Assembly: GCF_002091715.1 (NCBI RefSeq)
Contig: NZ_BDAG01000006.1
Location: forward strand, 62,001-126,000
Length of the DNA: 64,000 nt
Source: Pseudomonas migulae NBRC 103157
Lineage (GTDB): Bacteria; Pseudomonadota; Gammaproteobacteria; Pseudomonadales; Pseudomonadaceae
Direction: 5' to 3'
Under the pieces are notes generated by a model that was not told the origin of the DNA, made no database searches, and saw only the letters and a list, made by a program, of their open reading frames with translations. Positions within the stretch are counted from its first letter, which is position 1. Every line of letters starts with the position of its first letter. Of this stretch, positions 46,812 to 56,295 are shown piece after piece. The translations under genes were made by a program, and so were the position numbers.

Positions 46812-47296
46812 GTTCTGTCCTCCGAACAGTCCTTTTCAATGTGTGCCAAGGTGTCGAGATACACCTGAGCCTGTGTGCGCAGTTCCTCTTCCGTGGCCTG
46901 CTCAATTACGTATTCGAAACACAATCGGGCCTTGCCGATCCTGCCCAGAGCGAGCTGGCACTGACCGCTGTAGAACATCGGTCGGTAGTCGTTCTTGCCC
47001 TGGGCGAAGGCGATGGCATACAGGTCAATCGCTTTCTGATGGTTTTGCTTGAGCTGGTGTACCGCCGCCAGTCCCATCCAGTACTGGCTGTTGTAAAAGT
47101 CGTAGATGCACAGGAAGTGGAAGAACTTCTCGGCATCGTCCAGCCGGCCTTGTTCATAAAACTGGTAAGCGAAGGCATAGAGGCCGTCCATGTGCTCGTC
47201 GCTGAGGCCCTGCACGTCCTTTAACGGCGCCCCCGCGAGCACGGCATCCACGATGTCCAGGGCGATTTGCTGGTCTTGTTGGTTGTTGCGACTCAT
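46808..47296 (-). CDS. sicA: translocator chaperone SicA (SycD/LcrH-like)
   Basis: 162 residues from ATG 47296, eight bases after AGGAG; a GTG three codons earlier is too close to it. Three tetratricopeptide repeats (MDGLYAFAYQFYEQGRLDDAEKFF; YWMGLAAVHQLKQNHQKAIDLY; PMFYSGQCQLALGRIGKARLCF). Chaperone of SipB/SipC; in Salmonella it also serves as InvF co-activator at the sicA promoter. Confidence 0.95.
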   Translation of the reverse strand: MSRNNQQDQQIALDIVDAVLAGAPLKDVQGLSDEHMDGLYAFAYQFYEQGRLDDAEKFFHFLCIYDFYNSQYWMGLAAVHQLKQNHQKAIDLYAIAFAQGKNDYRPMFYSGQCQLALGRIGKARLCFEYVIEQATEEELRTQAQVYLDTLAHIEKDCSEDRT

Positions 47297-47316
47297 CGGC
47301 CACACTCCTGAAAAAT

Positions 47317-47357
47317 CGTCAGCGCCGCTGACGAATGCATTGAGCCAAAGCGCTGAC
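47317..47357 (-). promoter_or_regulatory. repeated GTCAGCG motif upstream of sicA
   Basis: Perfect palindrome CGTCAGCG-C-CGCTGACG at 47317-47333, plus a further half-site CGCTGAC at 47351-47357, 25 bases from its in-phase copy. Twenty-one bases from the sicA start, in the gap where Salmonella has its InvF/SicA-dependent promoter. An operator or leader hairpin is possible. Confidence 0.45.
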
Positions 47358-47426
47358 AGTCACGCTGCCAAATTGCGCTCATGCCAACGACGAGATGGTT
47401 AAAAAAGGGGATCAAGCCTGAGAACT

Positions 47427-47526
47427 TGTAGGAGCGAGCTTGCTCGCGATGAACTTCAGGACAACGCGTGTATCCAGAGAAAACGCGTTATCGTTGGCGT
47501 CCATCGCGAGCAAGCTCGCCCCTACA
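47427..47526. repeat. REPIN inside the T3SS operon
   Basis: TGTAGGAGCGAGCTTGCTCGCGATG and its inverse CATCGCGAGCAAGCTCGCCCCTACA flank an inner dyad (AACGCGT...ACGCGTT). It lies between sctU and sicA, the only wide gap in the inv/spa/sip block. Confidence 0.93.
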
Positions 47527-47549
47527 AGAACGATCGGCATCAGGGATGA

Positions 47550-48590
47550 TCAGGCCTGCTCGACCTGCTCGAGCCAGATCAAAAGACGCAGGACTTCCTC
47601 GACTTCCTGCACCTGAAGGAAGCTGTAGCGCTGATGGGTCTTGAAGATCCGCCGGGCCAGGGCGATGTCGTTGATCACGGGCACGCCGACCTCTTTGGCA
47701 TACGCCCGAACGGCCAGGGCTCGCTGGTTGGTTTCCATCAACGAGATGAACGGCAGCACGGTGATTTCCGGGCGGAAATACACCCCGATGGCAATGTGGG
47801 TCGGGTTGGCGATGATCATCCGCGAGCTGCGCACGTCGGACTTGACCTGCTCCGACAGCAGCTCCCGATGCAAGTCGCGTCGGCGGCCCTTGATTTCGGG
47901 ATTGCCGTCCTGCTCCTTGTGTTCACGCTTGACCGAGTCCTTGTCCATCATCTGGTCTTTCATGAACAGCCAGTATTCGCTGAGCGCATCGAGCACCACG
48001 ATCAGCAGCACGCAGCCTAGAAACGCCAACACCAGCACCAGCAGCAAGTGCCCCCAGATCGCGAACAGATCCGGTGCCTGGGCAAACAATTGAGCAAACA
48101 GCAGTTGCCGCTGCGTGATCCAGACAATCCACAGCGCCATGGCAAAACTGCCCAGGTACAACAGCGCTTTGACCGTGTCCTTGACCGTGCGCAGGCTGAA
48201 CAGTTTTTTGAAGCCATTGATCGGGTTCAACGCCCCGAGGTTCAGCTTCAGGGCTTCGCTGGCCAGGGCAAAACCGCTTTGCAGCAACGCCGGCAATGCA
48301 CTGGTCAAGACGCACACCAATAGCAACGGCAACAACGCCTTGAGCCCGACGACCACCAGAATCGCCGAGTACTTTTGCAGGTCGGCGTCAAAATCGCTGG
48401 CGATGATGCGCCGGTAGACCTCCATGACCTCCAGCAGCGAACTGTTGAACACCATGTAGGTGATACCGCACAGGGTCAGGCAGGTGACCACCAGATCCTT
48501 GGCCTTGAATGTCTGCCCTTTGCGTGACGCATCCCGCAGTTTCTTTGGGGTGGGCTTCTCAGTCTTCGACGCGCTGGACGACATCGCCAC
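47550..48590 (-). CDS. sctU: T3SS export switch protein SctU (SpaS-like)
   Basis: 346 residues. Four membrane segments, a basic linker, and the autocleavage motif NPTH at residue 262 (codons 47796-47807) in ANPTHIAIGVYF. FlhB/SpaS family; cleavage switches substrate class. Overlaps sctT by 32 bases; a second ATG at 48584 is an alternative start. Confidence 0.97.
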   Translation of the reverse strand: MAMSSSASKTEKPTPKKLRDASRKGQTFKAKDLVVTCLTLCGITYMVFNSSLLEVMEVYRRIIASDFDADLQKYSAILVVVGLKALLPLLLVCVLTSALPALLQSGFALASEALKLNLGALNPINGFKKLFSLRTVKDTVKALLYLGSFAMALWIVWITQRQLLFAQLFAQAPDLFAIWGHLLLVLVLAFLGCVLLIVVLDALSEYWLFMKDQMMDKDSVKREHKEQDGNPEIKGRRRDLHRELLSEQVKSDVRSSRMIIANPTHIAIGVYFRPEITVLPFISLMETNQRALAVRAYAKEVGVPVINDIALARRIFKTHQRYSFLQVQEVEEVLRLLIWLEQVEQA

Positions 48591-49365
48591 CCTCCCCGTC
48601 GCTCACCAGATAGTGCTCCAGTGCTTCGGATTTGCTGCCCATGCGCAGGACTTCATCGGGCAGGTGCACGCCGAAATACAACATCAGCACCACCAATGCC
48701 ACCAGGCTCTTGACCGTCAGCGACACCGAGAACGCGTTCATTTGCGGTGCGTACCGCGAGAGCAGGCCCAGCAGTGCTTCGCTGACTAACAGCGTCGCCA
48801 CCACCGGTGCGCTGATCACCAGGGTTTTACTGACCAGTGCATCCAGCAAGCTGAACACCGCTTGCAGGTGTATCTCGCAACCCGTGACCGGTGCGCAAAT
48901 GCGGTAACTGTGGCCAACGGTTTCGAGCATCAGCAGCATGCCGCCGCCTTCGAGATAAACCGCAGCGGCGAACAATTGGAGGAAATTCGCCAGCTCCGAT
49001 GTATCGACGCCGTTGGCCGGGTCCACCGTACTGCTGAGCATCGCGCCGCGCTGGTTGTCGATCAGGTTGCCCATGGCGTGCAACACCCAGAACGGCCAAC
49101 ACAGCAGGCAGCCCAGCAGGACGCCAATGCCGGCCTCTCGCAGCAACAAGCCAAAGAATGCCAAGCCGTCGAGGCGCGGCAGCGGCTCGCCGACATAGCT
49201 CCAGAACCCCAACGCCACCAGCACGATGACGGCCTGACGCGCAGGCCCGGTCAGCACGCCGCTGTTGAGAAACGGCAACATGAAAAAAATCGGTGCCAGC
49301 CGTGCAAACCCAAGGATCGCGGCAGCGAACAGCGCGTACAGATCGAAAAACAGCGTCACCGACAT
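48559..49365 (-). CDS. sctT: T3SS export apparatus protein SctT (SpaR-like)
   Basis: 268 residues from ATG 49365 (MSVTLFFDLYALFAAAILGFARLAP), four bases after the sctS stop. Polytopic FliR/SpaR family protein (FMLPFLNSGVLTGPARQAVIVLV; LISAPVVATLLVSEALLGLLSRYAPQMN). Confidence 0.95.
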   Translation of the reverse strand: MSVTLFFDLYALFAAAILGFARLAPIFFMLPFLNSGVLTGPARQAVIVLVALGFWSYVGEPLPRLDGLAFFGLLLREAGIGVLLGCLLCWPFWVLHAMGNLIDNQRGAMLSSTVDPANGVDTSELANFLQLFAAAVYLEGGGMLLMLETVGHSYRICAPVTGCEIHLQAVFSLLDALVSKTLVISAPVVATLLVSEALLGLLSRYAPQMNAFSVSLTVKSLVALVVLMLYFGVHLPDEVLRMGSKSEALEHYLVSDGEGGDVVQRVED

Positions 49366-49369
49366 CGGT

Positions 49370-49624
49370 CTAGCCCAATGCCAGACGGATGACTTCACGA
49401 CTGAAATCGAGCAGGGTTTCGCCGTACCAACCCGAAAGTAGAAACAGGCACGCCGCCACCGACAGCAACTTGAATCCGAATGGCAGTGTCTGCTCCTGCA
49501 ACTGGGTCACCGTCTGAATCAACCCGACCACCAGGCCCACCACCGTGGCAACAATGATCGGCCAAGCGACCATCAACAGAATCAGGTACAGGGTTTTATT
49601 GCCGGCGTAGACCAGATCGTTCAT
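49370..49624 (-). CDS. sctS: T3SS export apparatus protein SctS (SpaQ-like)
   Basis: 84 residues with two hydrophobic hairpin helices ([39 protein letters not shown] contains the family GLIQ/QEQTLPF core). FliQ family. Ten bases after sctR. Confidence 0.96.
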   Translation of the reverse strand: MNDLVYAGNKTLYLILLMVAWPIIVATVVGLVVGLIQTVTQLQEQTLPFGFKLLSVAACLFLLSGWYGETLLDFSREVIRLALG

Positions 49625-49634
49625 GTCGACGCCC

Positions 49635-50294
49635 CTATGCCAGCAAAGTCAGGTACTGCTTGACCAGACCGGTCGACAGCAGCGCCCAGCCATCCAGCGC
49701 GACAAACAACACCAGTTTGATCGGCACCGAAATGATCACCGGGCTCATCATCATCATGCCCAGCGCCAGCAGGATGCTGGAGATCACCAGATCGACGATC
49801 ACGAACGGCAAGTACAGATAAAAGCCGATCTTGAACGCGCTTTTGATTTCACTCAGCGCATAGGCCGGCAACAGCGAAAACAAGGAGGGCGTGAGTTGTT
49901 CATCGGCCGGCAGGCTTTCCTCGGAATCACTCTGAACCGCTTGCGCACGCTCGAAGAACAGGGCCAGTTCGGGGTCGGTGTACTTGCGCAGGTAATCCTT
50001 GTACCCACCCAGGCCGTTCTCGGCAAAGTTCACCACCGACTCGATATCGGTGAAGGCCACCGCTTCTTCCTTGTAGTAGCCGTAACCCTGCTTCATGACC
50101 GGCGTCATCACGAAAATCGCCAGCATCAAAGCGATCGCGTTAAGCGTCATGTTCGACGGCACCTGCTGCAATCCCAGCGCGTTGCGCACGATGACAAACA
50201 CGATGGAAAACTTGATGTAACAGGTTCCGGCGGCCACCAGGAAAGGCAGGAGTGACGCGAACGCCAGCAGCGCAATCAGCGAGACGTCATTCAT
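49635..50294 (-). CDS. sctR: T3SS export apparatus protein SctR (SpaP-like)
   Basis: 219 residues, FliP/SpaP family: [20 protein letters not shown] near the N terminus and [35 protein letters not shown] near the end. ATGA overlap with sctQ. Confidence 0.97.
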   Translation of the reverse strand: MNDVSLIALLAFASLLPFLVAAGTCYIKFSIVFVIVRNALGLQQVPSNMTLNAIALMLAIFVMTPVMKQGYGYYKEEAVAFTDIESVVNFAENGLGGYKDYLRKYTDPELALFFERAQAVQSDSEESLPADEQLTPSLFSLLPAYALSEIKSAFKIGFYLYLPFVIVDLVISSILLALGMMMMSPVIISVPIKLVLFVALDGWALLSTGLVKQYLTLLA

Positions 50295-50593
50295 CGCAGC
50301 TGTTCCGATAAGGGGTTGCGATAGACCTCGAGCAATTCCACCCCCAACTGATCGTCCAACTGCACCAGTTCCCCGCGGGCCACGCGCTTGCCATTCGCGC
50401 GAACCTCGATGTGCCGGGCGGCATCGGTCGCCAGCGGAATGAGTTGACCATCGATGATCTGTGACAGCGTGCCCAGGTCGATCTCATGAGTGGCGAGCAA
50501 AAACTCCAGGCGCAAGGGCAAAGCACCGAGTTCGACGTCCGAGTCGGCCTGCTCACCAGCCTGTTGATTTGAATCGGCAACCGTCGATTGCAT
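50291..50593 (-). CDS. internal start product of sctQ (SctQ-C)
   Basis: In-frame ATG at codon 207 (50593) preceded by GAGGGG (complement 50600-50605) with a six-base spacer, a better ribosome site than most gene starts here. It would give a 100-residue protein containing the SPOA2 domain. Salmonella SpaO and Yersinia YscQ make such a short form by internal initiation at the equivalent place (near codon 203 in SpaO). Confidence 0.75.
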   Translation of the reverse strand: MQSTVADSNQQAGEQADSDVELGALPLRLEFLLATHEIDLGTLSQIIDGQLIPLATDAARHIEVRANGKRVARGELVQLDDQLGVELLEVYRNPLSEQLR

Positions 50594-51211
50594 GTGTAAC
50601 CCCTCTTCAGTGAACGTGAATACGCCGATGCATTGATCGGCCAACAGACACCGGTCTGTCCGGTGGGTGATGCGCAGGACGTCGCCCTGCCCCAGCTGCA
50701 CTTGATGCAGATGGCTGAAGCCCAGCATCAGCTCCAGGCACAGCGGTAAATCGCTCAGCCAGGATCCGGGTTGCAAGGGGCTCTTTGCGGGGCGTGGCGG
50801 TGGCAACTGCGTCAACCACACTCGCCCGTGAGCCGTGTCGAGCCAGGGCAAATCGTGCGTCGGCAGTTCGGTCGGCTCGATCAATTCGATGTCGGCCAAC
50901 GATTGATAAGGCAGCTCGTCAATCAGCGGAAAAGGTCGCGCAACTGCCCGGAACAATTCGACGATGCTCGTCAACGGGCACTCGACGATCAGCAACGAGC
51001 GCAACTGCGGTAACGCGTGTTCCAGCCAGTCGCGAGCCAGGATCAGCCCCCGCCACTCTCCTTCATCGCTACGCGCGCAAAACCGCAAGTAGCCGGACCG
51101 CCGGTCCGGCCTGCCCACGCCTGCACCCTCACCGGCGCGGCGCCAGCGTTGAACCGCTTGCGTGCGGGCGTGCGCCGAAGCGTCGACGCGGCGCAACGTC
51201 AGCGCTCTCAT
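50291..51211 (-). CDS. sctQ: T3SS cytoplasmic platform protein SctQ (SpaO-like)
   Basis: 306 residues. N-terminal SPOA1-type part, middle domain, and a C-terminal SPOA2/FliN-like domain (LPLRLEFLLATHEIDLGTLSQIIDGQLI; GKRVARGELVQLDDQLGVELLEV). Builds sorting-platform pods with SctK and SctL. ATGA overlaps at both ends. An internal translation start for the C domain is listed separately. Confidence 0.93.
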   Translation of the reverse strand: MRALTLRRVDASAHARTQAVQRWRRAGEGAGVGRPDRRSGYLRFCARSDEGEWRGLILARDWLEHALPQLRSLLIVECPLTSIVELFRAVARPFPLIDELPYQSLADIELIEPTELPTHDLPWLDTAHGRVWLTQLPPPRPAKSPLQPGSWLSDLPLCLELMLGFSHLHQVQLGQGDVLRITHRTDRCLLADQCIGVFTFTEEGLHMQSTVADSNQQAGEQADSDVELGALPLRLEFLLATHEIDLGTLSQIIDGQLIPLATDAARHIEVRANGKRVARGELVQLDDQLGVELLEVYRNPLSEQLR

Positions 51212-52083
51212 GCTGGTAGTTCCTGCTGTTCGGTCTGCTCTTCATCCGGCTGCTGCTGCGAACCCTGATGTTGCTGCTCGCCCCCCGTATCGGTCAGCCG
51301 CCAACCGGGATCCCGGGCCAGTTCAAAAGGTGCCTTGAGTTGTTCGAAGACCAAGCTGTTGCTCGGGCTGAGTTGCAGGTTTTGAACGGGTTCGTCGGGC
51401 CCTCGGGTGATTGTCACTTGCCCGCTGGCGGTGCCTTTGTTGAAGGGAACCTGCAGCAGGCCGCGGCTTGAGCCGGGCAGCGTTTCGATCATCACGTCGA
51501 GAGCTGGCTTGGGTATTGGCATCGGGGGCAAGGGGATGGAAACCGGTGCCGCCGCAGGTGCATGGCGCACGGTATGAAGGTTCATCAACGCTTCGGGCAA
51601 TGGTGTCTCGGCGGCGAAGGTTATCGGAGGGCTGACGTTGGCTGCGCGCTCGACGGGCAGCGGTTCAGGCGTGGTTGAAGGCGCTTCGGTGGGGCCTCGC
51701 GGTGAAGCCTGGGGATTGATCGGTGCCTGTGCGGCCACTTTCGCGAGCAACTCCGCTCCCACATTGGAATGCGTTTCTCTGCGGGAGCGCGCCTGTGCTT
51801 CCAAATTGGAATGCGTTTCCCTGTGAGATGGACGGTGCGACGATTCGACCTGCTCGCGATGGCGTTCGACCAGACCGCAACGACCTGAAACTTGAACGCC
51901 CACAGGGACCAACGCCTCGAATCGCTGACGCACAATCAACGTCGCTAGCAAATCCAGCACACCTTGCGGCAGTTCATCTTCTTGTGCCGGTACAAGTGCA
52001 TCGCGCAGTTCATCCGCAGAATCCTCGGTAGCAGGTTCCAGCGTTAGAGCCGGTCCCGGTGAAATCGTAGAAACCCCCTTCAT
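51208..52083 (-). CDS. sctP: T3SS needle-length regulator SctP (InvJ/SpaN-like)
   Basis: 291 residues, Pro/Gln-rich and low complexity in the middle, with a more ordered C terminus (QLSPSNSLVFEQLKAPFELARDPGWRL). Assignment rests on place between sctO and sctQ and on composition; length-control proteins are poorly conserved. Residues about 88-116 are encoded by a REPIN-like pair and a duplicated 15-base unit (RETHSN twice). ATGA overlaps both neighbours. Confidence 0.8.
   Translation of the reverse strand: MKGVSTISPGPALTLEPATEDSADELRDALVPAQEDELPQGVLDLLATLIVRQRFEALVPVGVQVSGRCGLVERHREQVESSHRPSHRETHSNLEAQARSRRETHSNVGAELLAKVAAQAPINPQASPRGPTEAPSTTPEPLPVERAANVSPPITFAAETPLPEALMNLHTVRHAPAAAPVSIPLPPMPIPKPALDVMIETLPGSSRGLLQVPFNKGTASGQVTITRGPDEPVQNLQLSPSNSLVFEQLKAPFELARDPGWRLTDTGGEQQHQGSQQQPDEEQTEQQELPA
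51741..51820. repeat. REPIN-like element inside sctP coding sequence
   Basis: TCGCGAGCAACTCCGCTCCCAC (51741-51762) and GCGGGAGCGCGCCTGTGCTT (51781-51800) are two REP cores in opposite orientation. ATTGGAATGCGTTTC occurs at 51763-51777 and 51806-51820. The reading frame stays open through all of it. Confidence 0.75.
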
Positions 52084-52535
52084 CGCCGTACTCCAGTCAT
52101 CTCTTCTATCTCCCTTTCTTCCCGGCGCACTTGCTCAAGTCGTTGCGCGCGCAACAGGTGCTGCACCGACCGTTGGTATTTGTCGTGTTTGCGCTGCAGA
52201 CAACGCAGTTGCTCGCGTTGTGCTTGCAACGAGTGCTCAAGCTGCCTGCACTGCTCCTCTACGCGGTCGCGCTCAAGGCGCACCAGATCAATCTGCCGCC
52301 GGATGACCGCCTGGGTTCGCAGCAGCGCCAACAACTGCCCGTGATCCAGAACGAAATCGATGGCGCGATGGCTGGCCAGCAGGCTCTGCAGCGATGCCTC
52401 TTGCCCCTCGAAACCGGCGAGTTCCCCCCGCAGCGGCTGCAACTGTTGTTGTGCGCGCAGAACAGCCTGCTCACCGCGTTGCTGACGGAACTGGCTGAAC
52501 GCCAACAGGCGTAGCCGGTCAGGCAATGAGTTCAT
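52080..52535 (-). CDS. sctO: T3SS stalk protein SctO (InvI/SpaM-like)
   Basis: 151 residues, almost wholly charged coiled coil (Gln/Arg/Leu-rich), like FliJ/InvI. Couples the SctN ATPase to SctV. Starts 17 bases inside the end of sctN. Confidence 0.85.
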   Translation of the reverse strand: MNSLPDRLRLLAFSQFRQQRGEQAVLRAQQQLQPLRGELAGFEGQEASLQSLLASHRAIDFVLDHGQLLALLRTQAVIRRQIDLVRLERDRVEEQCRQLEHSLQAQREQLRCLQRKHDKYQRSVQHLLRAQRLEQVRREEREIEEMTGVRR

Positions 52536-53805
52536 TCAGGCTCCGCAGCGTTTCGTCAGGTTCGCTGCATTCGTCCGTCGGCTGACGCAGCCAGTGGTTC
52601 AAGGCTTCGCGGCGCTGCAGGGCCTGGTCGTTGGCGGCATCGGCGCCCTGGGTGTATTCGCCCATGTCGAGAAAAATCTGCAACTGCTCCAGCCGTGTCA
52701 GCGTTTCCCGGGTCGACGCGGCCAGTTGCTGCACCTGCGCGCTGGTGACTTGCGTCGCCACGCGACTGATGCTGCGCAAGACATCGATCGCCGGGTAATG
52801 ACCTTTGGCCGCCAGGGCCCGACTGAGGTAAACATGGCCGTCGAGAATGGAGCGAATCTCCTCGGCGATCGGGTCCGGCTCGTCGTCACTCTCCAGCAGG
52901 ACCGTGTACCAGGCCGTAATGCTCCCGGAAGCCGTCACACCAGGTCGCTCCAGCAAACGCGGCAAAGCATCGAACACCGACGCCGGATAGCCGCGCCGCG
53001 CCGGCGCTTCACCCGCGGCCAGGGCCAGGTCGCGACGAGCGCGGGCGTAACGGGTCAACGAGTCCAGCAACAGCACGACACGCTGGCCCTGGTCGCGAAA
53101 ATACTCGGCGATGGCTGTCGCCTGCAGGGCCGAATTGCAGCGATCCACGGAGGAAAAATCCGACGTGGCAAACACCACCACGCAACGTGATCGCTTTGTT
53201 GAGTGGCGCAGATGTTCAATGAACTCCGTTACTTCACGCCCGCGCTCGCCGATCAGGCCAATGACGAATACGTCCGCATCGGTGTGGCTGATCAGCATAT
53301 TGATCAACGTTGTCTTGCCGGACCCGGCCGCGGCGAAAATGCCGATGCGCTGACCGACACCGCAGGTCAACAAGCCATCGATAACGCGAATGCCGGTGCT
53401 CAGCGGCTCTGCGACCGGGCGACGCTGGTGGTACGACGGCGGGGCGGCATCCACCGGATAATCCTGTTGCTCAACGGCTGTCGACGGTGCCAGTCGCTCA
53501 ACGATATTGCCCTGGGGATCGACCACGCTGCCCAGCAGCGCATCGCTGCAGCGCAGGCGCAATGTCGAACCCGTCGGGACAATCATCGACTCCCTGGACA
53601 ATCCTTTGGCGTCGCCGAGCAAACTGAGCAGGACGGCGCCGGGTTTGAAGCCGATGACTTGCGCCCTGGCCGCCACGTGCGGCGAACGCCAATGGCGACG
53701 CACTTCGCAGACTTCACCGACCACCACATTGTCCAGCGCCGCTTCGATCAAAGGACCGCTCAAGCGCAAGGGATGGGCAGCATGCCGTTCCAACCGGGCG
53801 CTCAT
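52519..53805 (-). CDS. sctN: T3SS ATPase SctN (InvC-like)
   Basis: 428 residues; ATG 53805 overlaps the invB stop as ATGA, preferred over an upstream ATG. F1/FliI-type ATPase: Walker [24 protein letters not shown], Walker [18 protein letters not shown], and [18 protein letters not shown]. Unfolds substrates and strips chaperones. Confidence 0.97.
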   Translation of the reverse strand: MSARLERHAAHPLRLSGPLIEAALDNVVVGEVCEVRRHWRSPHVAARAQVIGFKPGAVLLSLLGDAKGLSRESMIVPTGSTLRLRCSDALLGSVVDPQGNIVERLAPSTAVEQQDYPVDAAPPSYHQRRPVAEPLSTGIRVIDGLLTCGVGQRIGIFAAAGSGKTTLINMLISHTDADVFVIGLIGERGREVTEFIEHLRHSTKRSRCVVVFATSDFSSVDRCNSALQATAIAEYFRDQGQRVVLLLDSLTRYARARRDLALAAGEAPARRGYPASVFDALPRLLERPGVTASGSITAWYTVLLESDDEPDPIAEEIRSILDGHVYLSRALAAKGHYPAIDVLRSISRVATQVTSAQVQQLAASTRETLTRLEQLQIFLDMGEYTQGADAANDQALQRREALNHWLRQPTDECSEPDETLRSLNELIA

Positions 53806-54209
53806 CGGCGCAGCAGTTCGCACAGCGTTTCAATCGACTGCACAAAAGCATCCAGGGCTTGGGCGAAATGCTCGGCGTCACCCAGGGCGTGGTCGTTGGC
53901 CATCAAGCGCAGTTCGAGCTGCCCCTGGACTTCGCACAGGTGCAGTTGGCCAGTGCGAGAAAAAGCATTGCCCTCCAGCAAGAACTGCATCAATTCGAAG
54001 GCGCAATGGTTCATGACGCTTGAGGTCGCCTGTGCGACTGCGGCCCAGATCCACACATCGCCCGCTACCACGGCCACGTTGACACTGGGCAGGTTTTTCA
54101 TCTGCATTTCAATGGTGCTGTGGCTGTCGAAATGCCCTATCTGGCTGTCCACGCAGCCACTGTGTCGCAGGGCTTCACGCAGCAGGTCGGCAATATCGGG
54201 CTGTCTCAT
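53802..54209 (-). CDS. invB: T3SS chaperone InvB/Spa15-like
   Basis: 135 residues, acidic, with the beta-rich middle of class IB chaperones ([42 protein letters not shown]). Located between sctV and sctN as in Salmonella and Shigella. Class IB chaperones serve several effectors, so it could also assist the gene at 32.7 kb. Confidence 0.87.
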   Translation of the reverse strand: MRQPDIADLLREALRHSGCVDSQIGHFDSHSTIEMQMKNLPSVNVAVVAGDVWIWAAVAQATSSVMNHCAFELMQFLLEGNAFSRTGQLHLCEVQGQLELRLMANDHALGDAEHFAQALDAFVQSIETLCELLRR

Positions 54210-54221
54210 TTACAGGTTTCC

Positions 54222-56273
54222 TCAGAGGGTCTTGATGACATTGACCGAGATGGTCTCGGAGATTTCGCCGAACGACATCACGTCCAGCTCCCGGAATCGC
54301 CCCTCGATCAGTTTCTTGATGTAGCGCCGCACATCGACCGAACACAGCAACACCATGTCTTTGTGCGCAATGTGCAGGCTGTCCAGGCCGACACTCAGGC
54401 GGTCCATCAGCTCTTCCGACTCTGCCGGCTCCAGGTTGATGAAACTGCCGCCCGAGGTTTGCCGGATGCCCCGGCGTACCACCTCTTCGAATTCCGGCGA
54501 CAACAGCAGGACGCGCAAGTCATTGCCGTGGGCGAATTTGTTGCTGATGTAGCGCGCCATTGCTCCGCGAACGTGCTCGACCAGCGCCAGCACGTCCTTT
54601 TCCCGCGACGCCCAATGGGCCAGCGACTCCAGGATCAGCTTCATGTTGCGCACGGAAATGCGTTCGCCGATCAGGCGCTGCAACACCTCGGCGATCTTCT
54701 GCACCGTGACGTGGCGATACACTTCCTTGAGCAGATCGGGGTATTTCGCTTCCATTTCGTCGAGCAGTTGCTTGGTCTCCTGCACACCGAAAAACTCCTG
54801 GATATTGCGCGCCAGCAACGTGACCAGGCAGCGGTAGCACTCCTCGTCCGCGGGGCGCAGTTGATAGCCCAACTGTTGCACTCGCTCCTTGTCTACGGCG
54901 TTGACCCAGACGCCGCCCAGGCGATTGCTGTCGTTGCCGCGCACCAGGGCAAAACCCAAAGGTTCAAGGTCTGGCGAATAGTCGAGCAGGCGCCAGTGAT
55001 CGAAATGGATATCGAACTGCTCGGCACGCACTTCATTGATCAGCACCGCCACTTGATGAGCCGGCAACGCCTCGCTGGCGCGTACCTGCGGTTCGGGTAT
55101 CCGCAAGCCGTAGTCGACGAAAAACTGGCTGCGAAAGCGCGCCGCCCAACGGGCTTTGCTCAGCGCACCCAGTTGCGACGTGGGCACCAGCAGCATCAGG
55201 GCGATGGTTTCGGTGGCGATGTTATCGACGTCATCGAGCAATCCCGCCCCGGTTTGCAGCGCGTCTTGCTCCGTGGCGGCAGCACGGTTTTCACCGTCGC
55301 CGGTTAACCTGGAGGCCTTTCGATGCCGGGTAAACACCACCAGCGCCAGCATCGCGGCGATGGGCAGAAACGTCATCAACGGGAAACCGGGGAGCAGACC
55401 GACCCCCACCGCCAGCAGCGCAGTGACCCCCATCACGAATGGATTGCCGAGCATCTGGGCCAGCATGTTGCGCCCCAGGTTGCTGTCGTCGCCGTTGACC
55501 CGGGTCACGATGAAGCCGGCGCCGATGGCGATCAGCAGCGCTGGAATCTGTGCGACCAGGCCATCGCCGATGGTCAGCAATGTGTAGGTCGACAAGGCTG
55601 TGGACATGTCCATGCCCATTTGCCCGACACCGATGGCCATGCCGCCGATGAAGTTGACGAAAATAATGATGATGCCGGCGATCGCATCGCCCTTGATGAA
55701 CTTCATCGCGCCGTCGAAGGAGCCATACAACTGGCTTTCACGCTCCAGCACGCTGCGTTTTTCCTTGGCTTCTTCGGCCGTGATGGCGCCTGCCTTGAGG
55801 TCGCCGTCGATGCTCATCTGCTTGCCGGGCATGCCGTCCAGCGAGAAGCGCGCCGCGACTTCGGCGACCCGCTCCGAGCCTTTGGTGATCACGATGAACT
55901 GAACAATGGTGACAATCGAAAAGATCACGAAACCCACCACCAGGCTTTCGCCGATCACGAACTCACCGAAGGACGCGATGATCTCACCCGCATCGGCCTG
56001 GCTCAGGATCAAGCGGCTGGTACTGATCGACAGCGCCAGGCGAAACAGCGTGGTCAGCAGCAGCAACGCCGGAAACGTCGAGAAGCTGAGGATGCGTTCG
56101 ATGTAGAACGACCCCATGAACACCAACAGCGAAATGACAATGTTCAGGCCGATGAGAAAATCCACCAGCACCGTCGGCAGCGGAATGATCAGCATGGCGA
56201 TGATCATCACCATGAGGGTCAGGATCAGCAGCTCCGGGCGAGCGCCGACGTTGCGCAAAAACACATTGAGCAT
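54222..56273 (-). CDS. sctV: T3SS export gate protein SctV (InvA-like)
   Basis: 683 residues from ATG 56273 (MLNVFLRNVGARPELLILTLM), nine bases after GGAG; earlier in-frame codons overlap sctW. Eight membrane segments in the first 310 residues, the FHIPEP loop (GMPGKQMSIDGDLKAG; GDAIAGIIIIFVNFIGG) and a cytoplasmic nonamer-forming domain. Length equals InvA. Confidence 0.97.
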   Translation of the reverse strand: MLNVFLRNVGARPELLILTLMVMIIAMLIIPLPTVLVDFLIGLNIVISLLVFMGSFYIERILSFSTFPALLLLTTLFRLALSISTSRLILSQADAGEIIASFGEFVIGESLVVGFVIFSIVTIVQFIVITKGSERVAEVAARFSLDGMPGKQMSIDGDLKAGAITAEEAKEKRSVLERESQLYGSFDGAMKFIKGDAIAGIIIIFVNFIGGMAIGVGQMGMDMSTALSTYTLLTIGDGLVAQIPALLIAIGAGFIVTRVNGDDSNLGRNMLAQMLGNPFVMGVTALLAVGVGLLPGFPLMTFLPIAAMLALVVFTRHRKASRLTGDGENRAAATEQDALQTGAGLLDDVDNIATETIALMLLVPTSQLGALSKARWAARFRSQFFVDYGLRIPEPQVRASEALPAHQVAVLINEVRAEQFDIHFDHWRLLDYSPDLEPLGFALVRGNDSNRLGGVWVNAVDKERVQQLGYQLRPADEECYRCLVTLLARNIQEFFGVQETKQLLDEMEAKYPDLLKEVYRHVTVQKIAEVLQRLIGERISVRNMKLILESLAHWASREKDVLALVEHVRGAMARYISNKFAHGNDLRVLLLSPEFEEVVRRGIRQTSGGSFINLEPAESEELMDRLSVGLDSLHIAHKDMVLLCSVDVRRYIKKLIEGRFRELDVMSFGEISETISVNVIKTL

Positions 56274-56295
56274 GGCAGTCAGCTCCGGGGAAAAG

